Positions 18,871 through 26,768 of a stretch of 64,000 bases of DNA are shown here, in pieces; the stretch's first letter is position 1, and each line of letters opens with the position of its first letter. The stretch is from positions 186,001-250,000 of the forward strand of contig JABTUY010000003.1 in NCBI GenBank assembly GCA_015075165.1, in the 5' to 3' direction. A program made the translations under genes and the position numbers. The stretch is from Ideonella sp. (GTDB lineage Bacteria; Pseudomonadota; Gammaproteobacteria; Burkholderiales; Burkholderiaceae_C). The notes under the pieces are model-generated. The model had not been told where the DNA came from. It ran no database searches and saw nothing but the letters and a program-made list of their open reading frames with translations.

Positions 18871-20754
18871 TCATCGCAGCCCCCACCGCTCGTACCGCAT
18901 CCGCACCCACCCCGCGATGCCCATCGGGAACGCCAGCACCAGCAGCAGGATCACGCCGCCGAGCAGCGCGCGCCAGTACTCGGTGTTGCGCGCCATCGCG
19001 TCTTGCAGCCACGTGAACGTCACCGCGCCGACCCACGGCCCGGCCAGCGTCTGCACGCCGCCGAGCAGCACCATCACCAGGCCATCGACCGACTTGCCCA
19101 CGCCCATGCTGTCGGGCGAGATGCTGCCTTTGCTGAACGCGTACAGCGCGCCCGCCAGGCCGGCGAACAGCCCGGCCACGACGAACGCCACCCACTGCAC
19201 GCGCTTCACGTCGATGCCGATCGCGTCGGCGCGCAGGGGCGAATCGCGTCCGGCGCGCATCGCATAGCCGAACGGCGAAAACAGCACGCGCCGCAGCGCC
19301 CACGCGGCCGCGGCCACCACCACCAGCACCAGCAGGTAATAGGCGCCATTGCCCGCCAGCCAGGGCGCCGGCCACACGCCGGTCAGGCCGTTGCTGCCGC
19401 CGGTCACGTCGTCCCACTGGAAGGTGACCGACCAGACGATCTGCGCAAACGCCAGCGTCAGCATCGCCAGGTACACGCCCGACAGCCGCACGCTGAACCA
19501 GCCGAACAGCAGCGCGCCGGCCGCAGCGGCCAGCGGCGCGACGAACAGCGACAGCTCCATCGGCAGCTGCAGCTTCGTGACCAGCAGCGCCGCGGCATAC
19601 GCGCCGAGCCCGAAGTACGCCGCGTGACCGAACGAATGCATGCCCGCCGGGCCCATGATGAAGTGCAGGCTGGCCGCGAACAGCGCCGCGGTCAGCAGGT
19701 CGATCGCCAGCACGCCCGCATACGGCATGCCGGAGGCCCACACCGGCAACAGCAACAGCAATGCCAGCAGCACGAGGCCGGCCACCAGCGTGCCGCGGCC
19801 GCCCGCACGCAACGGCGCTTCGGCGGCGCCGGCATTGCGGCTCGGTGCCTGCGCACGGCCCATCAGGCCCCAGGGCCGCACCACCAGCACCACCGCCATC
19901 ACCAGGAACTCGACCACCAGCGTCAGCTTCGAGAACGAGAAATCGATGTCGCCGACGTGCACCGTGCCGATGCCGACGCAGATCGCCTTGATCTCGGCGA
20001 TCAGCAGTGCCGCCACGTAGGCGCCGGGGATCGAGCCCATGCCGCCGACCACCACCACCACGAACGCATCGCCGATCGTCAACAGATCGAGGTTCAGCGA
20101 CGCCGGTTCGCGCGGCACCTGCAGCGCACCGCCGAGGCCGGCCAGCAGCGCGCCGAGCGCGAACACGCCGGTGAACAGCCGCGCCTGGTCGACACCGAGC
20201 GCGCCGACCATCTCGCGGTCCTGCGTGGCCGCGCGCACCAGTGTGCCCCAGCGCGTGCGCGTCAGCAGCAGCGTGGTCACGCCCAGCACCGCCGGGCCGA
20301 CCACGATCAGCAACAGGTCGTAGGTGGGAAAGCGCCGGCCGAGGATCTCGATCGCGCCGCCCAGGCCCGGCGCGCGCGGGCCGAGCAGGTCTTCGGCGCC
20401 CCAGAACCACAGCGCGGCGTCCTTGATCACCAGCACCAGCGCGAAGGTGGCCAGCAGCTGGAACAGCTCGGGCGCGCGGTAGATGCGCCGCAGCACCAGC
20501 ACCTCGATCAGCGCGCCGATCGCGCCCACGGCCAGCGCCGCCAGCAGCAGCGCCGGCCAGAAACCGAGGCCGGCGCCGAGCTGGCCGGTCAGCGTGACCG
20601 CCAAGTACACGCCGAGCATGTAGAACGAACCGTGCGCGAAGTTGACGATGCGGGTGACGCCGAAGATCAGCGACAAGCCCGCCGCCACCAGGAACAGCGA
20701 CGAAGCGCCCGCCAGCCCGTTCAGCAGCTGGACGAGGAAGGCGGAGACGGTCAC
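18871..20754 (-). CDS. Fused branched-chain-type ABC permease (LivH-LivM)
   Basis: A 627-aa membrane protein joining two permease units. The N-terminal half is LivH-like (LSLIFGVTRIVNFAHGSFY near residue 27). After a soluble linker (~residues 300-330) the C-terminal half is LivM-like (MHSFGHAAYFGLGAYAAAL). Each half has about eight hydrophobic helices and an EAA-like loop. Fusion of the two is found in many proteobacteria. The start lies 4 bp after the stop of the binding-protein gene, so they are co-transcribed. The downstream hairpin element separates it from the ATPase genes. Confidence 0.92.
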   Translation of the reverse strand: MTVSAFLVQLLNGLAGASSLFLVAAGLSLIFGVTRIVNFAHGSFYMLGVYLAVTLTGQLGAGLGFWPALLLAALAVGAIGALIEVLVLRRIYRAPELFQLLATFALVLVIKDAALWFWGAEDLLGPRAPGLGGAIEILGRRFPTYDLLLIVVGPAVLGVTTLLLTRTRWGTLVRAATQDREMVGALGVDQARLFTGVFALGALLAGLGGALQVPREPASLNLDLLTIGDAFVVVVVGGMGSIPGAYVAALLIAEIKAICVGIGTVHVGDIDFSFSKLTLVVEFLVMAVVLVVRPWGLMGRAQAPSRNAGAAEAPLRAGGRGTLVAGLVLLALLLLLPVWASGMPYAGVLAIDLLTAALFAASLHFIMGPAGMHSFGHAAYFGLGAYAAALLVTKLQLPMELSLFVAPLAAAAGALLFGWFSVRLSGVYLAMLTLAFAQIVWSVTFQWDDVTGGSNGLTGVWPAPWLAGNGAYYLLVLVVVAAAAWALRRVLFSPFGYAMRAGRDSPLRADAIGIDVKRVQWVAFVVAGLFAGLAGALYAFSKGSISPDSMGVGKSVDGLVMVLLGGVQTLAGPWVGAVTFTWLQDAMARNTEYWRALLGGVILLLVLAFPMGIAGWVRMRYERWGLR

Positions 20755-20758
20755 GTCG

Positions 20759-21946
20759 CTACTGCGGGCGCAGCTTCTTCACCTCGGCATCGCTGGGCTG
20801 GAACTTGGCGCCGTCGAAGTAGTGGTAGTCCACCATCGTGCCCTTGCCGTTGTCGTTCTTCGTCTTGCCGACGAACGCGCCCATCGTCGATTGGTGGTCC
20901 TGCGGCCGGTAGCGCACTTTGCCAAACGGCGTGCTCACCTCGAGGCCGCTGAACGCGGCGATCAGCTTCTCGGTGTCGGTGGACTTGGCCTTGCGGATGC
21001 CGGCGGCGATCGACTCGATCGCGCTGTAGCCCACCACCGAGCCCAGCCGCGGGTAGTCGTTGTACTTGCGGTGGTAGGCGATGAAGAACGCCTTGTGCTC
21101 AGGCGTCTGGATGCCGTACCACGGGTAACCGGTGACGATCCAGCCGTTGGGGGTTTCGTCCTTCAGCGGGTCGAGGTACTCGGGTTCGCCGGTGAGCATG
21201 CTCACCACGGTGCGGCCCTGGAACAGCCCGCGCGTGTTGCCCTCGCGCACGAACTTGGCTAAGTCGGCGCCGAACAGCACGTTGAATATCGCGTCGGGCT
21301 TGGCATCGGCCAACGCCTGCACCACCGAGCCGGCGTCGAGCTTGCCCAGCGGCGGCGCCTGCTCGGCGACGAACTCCACATCGGGCTGCGCGGCCTTCAA
21401 CAGCTGCTTGAACGTCGACACCGCGCTCTGGCCGTACTCGTAGTTGGGGTACACCACGGCCCAGCGCTTCTTGTGCAGCTTGGCCGCCTCGGGCACCAGC
21501 ATCGCGCTTTGCATGTAGGTAGAGGGGCGCAACCGGAAGGTGTAGTGGTTGCCGTTGCTCCAGACGATCTTGTCGGTCAGCGGCTCGCTGGCGAGGTAGA
21601 AGAACTTCTTCTGTTTCGCGAAGTCGGTCAGCGCCAGCCCGATGTGCGACAGGAACGCGCCGGTCAGCACGTCGACGCGCTCGCGCGAGATCAGTTCCTC
21701 GGCCGCGCGCACCGCGTCGCCCGGCGAGCCGTTGTCGTCGCGCGTGATCAGCTCCAGCTTCTTGCCGTTGACGCCGCCGGCTGCGTTGATCTCCTCGACC
21801 GCCAGCTCCATGCCCTTCTTGTACGGCTCGAGGAACGCCGGCTGCACCTTGTAGCTGTTGACCTCGCCGATCTTGATCGTGCCCTGCGCAACCGCTGCGC
21901 CGCTGGCAGCGAACGCGACCAACGCCGCGGTGACGAAACGCTTCAT
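20759..21946 (-). CDS. Branched-chain-type ABC transporter substrate-binding protein
   Basis: A 395-aa periplasmic receptor of the Peripla_BP_6 (LivJ-like) family. ATG 21946 follows AGGAGGG at a good distance and gives a clear Sec signal (MKRFVTAALVAFAASGAAVA). The body has typical family features (INAAGGVNGKKLELITRDDN and DVLTGAFLSHIGLALT). Gene context with pncA, nicAB and 6-hydroxynicotinate reductase suggests the ligand is nicotinate or a pyridine derivative; this is inference. It begins the transporter part of the operon, 65 bp after a DUF1185 gene. Confidence 0.92.
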   Translation of the reverse strand: MKRFVTAALVAFAASGAAVAQGTIKIGEVNSYKVQPAFLEPYKKGMELAVEEINAAGGVNGKKLELITRDDNGSPGDAVRAAEELISRERVDVLTGAFLSHIGLALTDFAKQKKFFYLASEPLTDKIVWSNGNHYTFRLRPSTYMQSAMLVPEAAKLHKKRWAVVYPNYEYGQSAVSTFKQLLKAAQPDVEFVAEQAPPLGKLDAGSVVQALADAKPDAIFNVLFGADLAKFVREGNTRGLFQGRTVVSMLTGEPEYLDPLKDETPNGWIVTGYPWYGIQTPEHKAFFIAYHRKYNDYPRLGSVVGYSAIESIAAGIRKAKSTDTEKLIAAFSGLEVSTPFGKVRYRPQDHQSTMGAFVGKTKNDNGKGTMVDYHYFDGAKFQPSDAEVKKLRPQ

Positions 21947-22011
21947 CGAACGAACCCTCCTGATCAACCCGAACCCCGGCGCGCCGTGCACCGGACCTGA
22001 TACGACACCCA

Positions 22012-22596
22012 TCATCGCAGACCGTCGTGGCCCCGGATCTCGCTGACCTGCAACCCGCCCACGCGGGCCAGCGGCCGCCCGCTGGCGGTGACCGCCACCG
22101 CGACGACGATCTCGTCGGCCCGCGGCGCATCGCCGATGCGCGCCTCGATGGCGTCGAAATGGCTGCGCACGAACGCGGCATCCTTGTGGCCGAGCGGCAC
22201 GTCGACCGCGGTGCCGACGCCGCCTTGCTTCTTGGCCGACGGCACCAGCGCCGCGCCCTTGCCCACCGCCTTGCGCAGCGGCGCACCGAGCTTGGGATGC
22301 AGGATCGCCGCGGCATGCTCGAGCTCGCCGGCCTCGCCGACGATCGCCGCCTTGCCGTAGCTGTGCGCCGCGTCCGGCGCGATACCCAGCGCCTGCACGC
22401 AGCGCTCGCCCAGCAGGCCGCCGAGCTCCTCGCCGATCGCCATCAGGTCGTCGAGCTGCTCGACGTAGCGGCCGGCGCAGGGGTTGGCGATCACCGCCAT
22501 CGCCAGCGCGCGGCGCGCCGGCGGCTCGACCGGGCGGCCCATCTCGAGGCGGGTTTCGTCCACTTGGACGACGAGCTTGCGGATGCGTGCGGTCAT
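22012..22596 (-). CDS. Amino acid synthesis family protein (DUF1185), copy 1
   Basis: A 194-aa cytoplasmic protein of the DUF1185/AA_synth family (PF06684), whose biochemical role is not established. It is a paralogue of the next gene; both keep NPxAGR near the N-terminus, SYGKxAIVG and GELEH in the middle, then VPSxKK, DVPL, VRSHFDAxE and RxGGL. The conserved Lys, Glu-His and Lys-Lys are candidates for catalysis. It lies between the transporter and the UPF0280/reductase genes, so a step in nicotinate breakdown is likely, but I cannot name the reaction. Confidence 0.8.
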   Translation of the reverse strand: MTARIRKLVVQVDETRLEMGRPVEPPARRALAMAVIANPCAGRYVEQLDDLMAIGEELGGLLGERCVQALGIAPDAAHSYGKAAIVGEAGELEHAAAILHPKLGAPLRKAVGKGAALVPSAKKQGGVGTAVDVPLGHKDAAFVRSHFDAIEARIGDAPRADEIVVAVAVTASGRPLARVGGLQVSEIRGHDGLR

Positions 22597-22645
22597 GGGG
22601 TTGGTGCTCCTGTTGCCGTTGGCTTCGCGCGTTCGACGGTCCTGG

Positions 22646-23278
22646 TCAACGCTGGCCGTCCCACTTGGCGATCGCCGACGCCGCCAGGCCGCCGACGCGC
22701 GCGTGCACGCGCGCGCCGGTGCTCATCGCCAGGATGAACACGATCTCGTCGCGCCGCGGCGCACCGGGCACACGCATCTCGAAGGCATCGAAATGGCTGC
22801 GCACGTAGCTGGCGTTGATGTGGGTCAGCGGCACGTCGAGCGTGCTGCCCGGTGCGCCGACCTTCTTCGTGCTCGGCACGATGGCCAGCGCGTTGCCGCT
22901 CTGGCCGGTGGCCTTGCCTTGTGCGTAGGAGCCGGCATCGCCCTTCCAACCGAGCAACTTGCGCATCGCGTAGCCGCCCGGCACGTGCCACAGCGCGCCG
23001 TGCTCGAGCTCGCCGCCGGCGCCGACGATCGCGCCCTTGCCGTAGCTCTCGATGCGCTCGGGCGGCACCGCCAGCGCGGCCAGCAGCGTGCGCGCCATCT
23101 GCAGGCCCACCGGGTTCAGCGCCTCCATCATCGGCACGATGTTCGGCTCGAAGCGGCCGGCGAACGGGTTGGTCAATACCGCCGCCACCGCGCCGCGGCG
23201 CAGCGGCGCCGCCGGCGGCGGGCCGAACTCGTGGTGGATGTCTTCCACCTGGGTCAGGACGCGACGGATCTCGATCAT
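22646..23278 (-). CDS. Amino acid synthesis family protein (DUF1185), copy 2
   Basis: A 210-aa paralogue of the neighbouring DUF1185 protein with the same conserved blocks (NPFAGR, SYGKGAIVG, GELEHGALWHVPGG, VPSTKK, DVPLTHINASYVRSHFDA). It carries an insertion around residues 100-125 that copy 1 lacks. The start overlaps the UPF0280 stop by 4 bp, so translation is coupled. Two adjacent, diverged copies suggest either a two-subunit protein or two related substrates. Confidence 0.8.
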   Translation of the reverse strand: MIEIRRVLTQVEDIHHEFGPPPAAPLRRGAVAAVLTNPFAGRFEPNIVPMMEALNPVGLQMARTLLAALAVPPERIESYGKGAIVGAGGELEHGALWHVPGGYAMRKLLGWKGDAGSYAQGKATGQSGNALAIVPSTKKVGAPGSTLDVPLTHINASYVRSHFDAFEMRVPGAPRRDEIVFILAMSTGARVHARVGGLAASAIAKWDGQR

Positions 23279-24180
23279 GGTGCAACGACCTGCGCCGCGA
23301 CGAGCGGCGACACCACAGTGTGCCCCGACACGAGTCGCGCGTGATGCTGGCAAACCAGCGCCGCGGCCACGATCTGCCCGCGCGCGCGCAGCGCTTGCGC
23401 ACACGCCTGGCCGCGATCGAGCGCGGCCCGCACGGCCGCGGCCGGCAGCGGCGGCACGCGCACGGTGACGGCGATGTCGCCGAGGTCGCTGTCGTCGCGC
23501 AGCGTGTTCGCCGGCGCGCGCTCGATGCCCGGCCAGTCGACGTCGACGGCGTTGGCGATCACCGTCGCCGCCGCGTCGGCAGCCGCGGCATCGTGCGCGA
23601 GCACGGTCACGCTGTCGGCAATGCCGAGCGAGAAGCTGCGGCCGCGCCAGCCGCTGGTGGCGACGCCGCGCACGCCGTCGGCGGCATGCACGGTGAAGCG
23701 ACCGTCGAGCGCGAGACGGCCGCCGGCGGCCGCGACGACCGCGGCGGCATCGAGCGCCGCCAGGTCGGCGAACAGGCCGACGCGCAACTGCTCGCCGTCA
23801 ACCAGGTACAGCGCGATGTCGCCGCCGTTGTTGACCCAGGCGCGGCGCACGCCGGCGCGCCGGTAGCAGCCGACCAGCTCCTGCGCCACCGCGCCGGCCA
23901 CCGCGGCCATCGGCGTGATGTAGGCGTCCGAGAACGGCACGCAGGCTTGCCACATGCGGCGCGCCACCACGCCGCGCAGGCGGTTGGGCCCGTCGATCGG
24001 TGCGCGCAGCAGCGACAGCTCGGCCACCAGTTCATCGAGCAGCGGCTCGAAACGTCGCCACGCCGCCTCGTGCGCCGCGTGCACGGCATCGGACTCGCCG
24101 TCGGCGCCGATCACGATGTCGATCGGTCCGTGCGCGAAGTGCCAGCGCCGGCCGGGGAGCGGTTGTCGCTGCGCCGCCAT
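23275..24180 (-). CDS. UPF0280 family protein (ApbE-like fold)
   Basis: A 301-aa protein of the UPF0280 family, which is distantly related to ApbE flavin transferases. Visible family features are VAGAVAQELVG near residue 100, AWVNNGGDIALYL near residue 118, GVATSGWRGRSFSLG near residue 185, and SVTVLAHDAAAADAAATVIA with a nearby VDVD. The NNGGDI segment resembles the NIGGD nucleotide-binding motif of ApbE. It is 4 bp downstream of the reductase gene. I infer that it could attach a flavin to, or otherwise mature, that reductase. Confidence 0.8.
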   Translation of the reverse strand: MAAQRQPLPGRRWHFAHGPIDIVIGADGESDAVHAAHEAAWRRFEPLLDELVAELSLLRAPIDGPNRLRGVVARRMWQACVPFSDAYITPMAAVAGAVAQELVGCYRRAGVRRAWVNNGGDIALYLVDGEQLRVGLFADLAALDAAAVVAAAGGRLALDGRFTVHAADGVRGVATSGWRGRSFSLGIADSVTVLAHDAAAADAAATVIANAVDVDWPGIERAPANTLRDDSDLGDIAVTVRVPPLPAAAVRAALDRGQACAQALRARGQIVAAALVCQHHARLVSGHTVVSPLVAAQVVAP

Positions 24181-24184
24181 CGCT

Positions 24185-25816
24185 TCACCCGAGCAGCGGC
24201 CCGCGGCCGATCGGCCACGGGTTGGCGGCCGCGGCCGGTGCGAAGCGGCGTGCGGTCGGCGCGCCGTCATGGTGCCAGGCGCCGCTGGCCAGCACCTGCG
24301 ACAGCGGGCGCACGTAGCCCATGTGGCCGCCGAGTGCGCGGTAATCCTCGAGCCGCATCGTGAACTCGATCGGCGCGACGATCGCCGGCGTCGGCACGGT
24401 ACCGAAGCTGGCGTCGGGCATGCGCATCACGTCGACCATCACCGTGATGCCGCCGCCGGGCCACACATAGGCCGGTGCGCCGCCGCAGGTCACGTTGACC
24501 AGCGCGCTCTTGATCGCGCGCGTCAGCAGCACCGGGTTCTCGGTGACGCCGGCGCGCAGGCTGCCGCCGGCACCGCCGACGAACAACACCGTGCACAGCG
24601 ACGGCTCGCAGTTCTCGCCGATGCGCTCGACGATGCGCTGCACCGCCGCCGGCAGCGGCGCCGGCTGCGGCACGCGCGCCGCGTCGAGCACGTAGTACTG
24701 CGCATGCTCGCCGGTGGTGCTGACCATCAGCAGCCGCAGGCCCGGCCAGGCGAGATCGGCATCCCAGCCTTCGACGATCGTCATCGGGTCGGCGATGTCG
24801 GTGCCGCCCCAGCCGGTGCCGGGGTTGGCGACCTGGAAGTAGCGCCCGGGCGTCGACTTGCGCCCGCGCACCTTCAGCCCGGCCGGCCGCATGTCGAGGC
24901 AGCGGCCGGCCTGGTGCTCGGTGAGCACGCCGGTGATGTGGTCGTCGACGACGACGACCTCGTCGACCACCTCCTTGAACTGCTGCGCGAAGATGCCCAC
25001 CGTGGCCGAGCCGCAGCCCACGCGCATGCGCCGTTCGAGCACGCCGTCGACCACCGGCGCATGGCCGGCCTGCACGCGCACCGTCGTGCCGCCGTCGATC
25101 GCCAGCTCCACCGGCTGCTTGTTGCCCAGCGCCTGCATCATCTCGATCGTGACGCGGCCCTCTTTCTTGCTGCCGCCGGTGATGTGGTGCACGCCGCCGA
25201 GCGACAGCATCTGCGAGCCGTACTCGGCGGTGCTGACGTGGCCCACCACCTCGCCGCCGCAGCGCACGTCGGCTTGCTCGGGGCCGAGCCAGCGGTCGGT
25301 GTCGATCTTCACCTTCAGGCTGCAGTAGCTGAAGATGCCCTCGGTGACGACGGTGACCATGTCGACGCCATCGACCTGCGACGCGACGATGAACGGCGCA
25401 GGCTTGTAGTCGGGGTAGGTGGTCGAGGCGCCGACCGCGGTGACGAATAGATCGGCGTCGCCGGCATCGCCTGCACCGGCGGGCGCCACGACAGCGGCTG
25501 CGGCCGGCGCGGCGCCGGGCGCCACGAACGGCACCAGCACCGGCGTGTCGGTGGGCACCGCCACCTCGCCGGCGACCGCCTTGCGCACCAGCAGCACCGG
25601 GTCGACGCGCACCAGCACGCCGCCGGCGTTGGCATAGCGGTCGCAGGCGCCGGCCTTGCCCTCGCTGATCTGGCATAGCACCGGGCAGGCGTTGCACTCG
25701 ATCTTGTGCGCTGCCATGCGCTCGTTGCGCGGCCGCGAGCGCCACGGCTCGCCGCCAGGCGCGAGCGGCAGCGCATCGCCGAGGCCGTCGGTCTTGGTGT
25801 GCTCGTGTTCGCTCAA
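24185..25816 (-). CDS. 6-hydroxynicotinate reductase homologue
   Basis: A 543-aa protein matching the 6-hydroxynicotinate reductase family, which reduces 6-hydroxynicotinate to 1,4,5,6-tetrahydro-6-oxonicotinate in Eubacterium barkeri. An N-terminal Cys group (Cys41, Cys44, Cys48 and Cys58 in ECNACPVLCQISEGKAGACD) is a probable [4Fe-4S] site. Other Cys lie in YCSLKVKID, VGCGSATVG and LVNVTCGGAP. An Ala/Pro-rich insert (~residues 95-130) is probably a linker. It heads a minus-strand run with UPF0280 and DUF1185 genes, divergent from TetR and enamidase. The electron donor is unknown; no ferredoxin gene is in the window. Confidence 0.82.
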   Translation of the reverse strand: MSEHEHTKTDGLGDALPLAPGGEPWRSRPRNERMAAHKIECNACPVLCQISEGKAGACDRYANAGGVLVRVDPVLLVRKAVAGEVAVPTDTPVLVPFVAPGAAPAAAAVVAPAGAGDAGDADLFVTAVGASTTYPDYKPAPFIVASQVDGVDMVTVVTEGIFSYCSLKVKIDTDRWLGPEQADVRCGGEVVGHVSTAEYGSQMLSLGGVHHITGGSKKEGRVTIEMMQALGNKQPVELAIDGGTTVRVQAGHAPVVDGVLERRMRVGCGSATVGIFAQQFKEVVDEVVVVDDHITGVLTEHQAGRCLDMRPAGLKVRGRKSTPGRYFQVANPGTGWGGTDIADPMTIVEGWDADLAWPGLRLLMVSTTGEHAQYYVLDAARVPQPAPLPAAVQRIVERIGENCEPSLCTVLFVGGAGGSLRAGVTENPVLLTRAIKSALVNVTCGGAPAYVWPGGGITVMVDVMRMPDASFGTVPTPAIVAPIEFTMRLEDYRALGGHMGYVRPLSQVLASGAWHHDGAPTARRFAPAAAANPWPIGRGPLLG

Positions 25817-25896
25817 GCGGCTGCCTCTCGCCTTCGCCCCGATGTCTGACCCCTGCGCCCATCGCCCGTCGCCGCGTCATCCACGCGGCCGGACGC

Positions 25897-25937
25897 TCAT
25901 GTAGCGCACACCAAACATTCATGTAGCCTTTGCTACA
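25897..25937. promoter_or_regulatory. Candidate TetR operator between the reductase and regulator genes
   Basis: A perfect palindrome TGTAGC-CTTT-GCTACA lies at 25922-25937. The 9-mer TCATGTAGC occurs twice, at 25897-25905 and 25919-25927, 22 bp apart (two helical turns). This is the only clearly AT-richer and symmetric sequence in the 205-bp divergent region, as expected for an operator controlling both directions. No direct proof. Confidence 0.55.
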
Positions 25938-26021
25938 CTCGCGGCGGACTCTAGCGCAGGCGCGGCGCCCTCGCAACGCGGGGAACACCGGTGTCGCAGC
26001 GCCGACGCGTCCACCCGCCCG

Positions 26022-26732
26022 ATGCCCGCACGGCCCGCACGCCGCCCCGCCGCCGCCGACCGCACACCCCGGCCGGCGGCGCCGCCTGCGGGTGCACGAG
26101 CGCTCGGCGTGCGACAGCGCGCGGCGCTGGCCACGCGCGACAGCATCCTGCGCGCGGCGACCAAGGTGTTCGCGCGCCACGGCTACGACGGCGGCAGCAT
26201 CGACCAGATCTCGAAGGCGGCGCGCTCGTACGACCGCATGATCTACTACTACTTCGGCAGCAAGCAGGGGCTGTTCATCGCGGTGCTCGAAGACATGTAC
26301 CGGCGATTCAACGACGCCGAGTCACGCCTGGTGCTCGACACGGCGCAGCCGCTCGAGGCCTTGCGCTCGGTGATCCGCTTCATGTGGGGCTACTACCAGC
26401 GCAACCCCGAGTTCATCACGCTGCTGAACACCGAGAACCTGCACCGCGGCAAGCACATCTCGAAGTCGCTGCGCGCGCGCGAGTACTCGTCGCCGGCGGT
26501 CGGCGTACTCGGACAGGTGCTGGCGAGCGGCGCCCGGCGCGGCGTGTTCCGCGGCGACGTGACCGCGCGCGACGTCTACCTGATGATCGCCGCGTTGGGG
26601 TACTTCTACCTGTCGAACCGCTTCACGCTGTCGGCCTTTCTCGGCGAGAGCCTCGAAACCCCGGCCGCGCTCGCACACTGGGAGTCGTTCATGATCGACG
26701 CGGTGCTGCGCAAGGTGGGCGCCACACGCTGA
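26022..26732 (+). CDS. TetR-family transcriptional regulator
   Basis: A 236-aa regulator. The TetR DNA-binding domain is TRDSILRAATKVFARHGYDG followed by SIDQISKAARSYDRMIYYYF and GSKQGLF. A C-terminal ligand-binding domain follows, with a TetR_C-like segment around residues 120-230. The first ~30 residues are Ala/Pro/Arg-rich, and GTG 26109 is an alternative start close to the HTH. It is divergent from the 6-hydroxynicotinate reductase gene and 36 bp upstream of the enamidase gene, so it probably senses a pathway pyridine and controls both arms through the palindrome at 25922-25937. Confidence 0.88.
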   Translation: MPARPARRPAAADRTPRPAAPPAGARALGVRQRAALATRDSILRAATKVFARHGYDGGSIDQISKAARSYDRMIYYYFGSKQGLFIAVLEDMYRRFNDAESRLVLDTAQPLEALRSVIRFMWGYYQRNPEFITLLNTENLHRGKHISKSLRAREYSSPAVGVLGQVLASGARRGVFRGDVTARDVYLMIAALGYFYLSNRFTLSAFLGESLETPAALAHWESFMIDAVLRKVGATR

Positions 26733-26768
26733 GCGGCGCCCACGACACCATCACGAAAGGGGATCCGC

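Noticed and set aside
16513-21946. True branched-chain amino acid transporter
   Set aside because: The family is the same, but the ATPase genes are 34 bp from pncA and the binding-protein gene follows the DUF1185 genes. Pyridine uptake is the better inference, though unproven.
24185-25816. Dihydroorotate-type or aldehyde ferredoxin oxidoreductase
   Set aside because: The N-terminal four-Cys pattern and the neighbours (enamidase, UPF0280, DUF1185, nicAB) fit 6-hydroxynicotinate reductase; motifs of the other families are missing.
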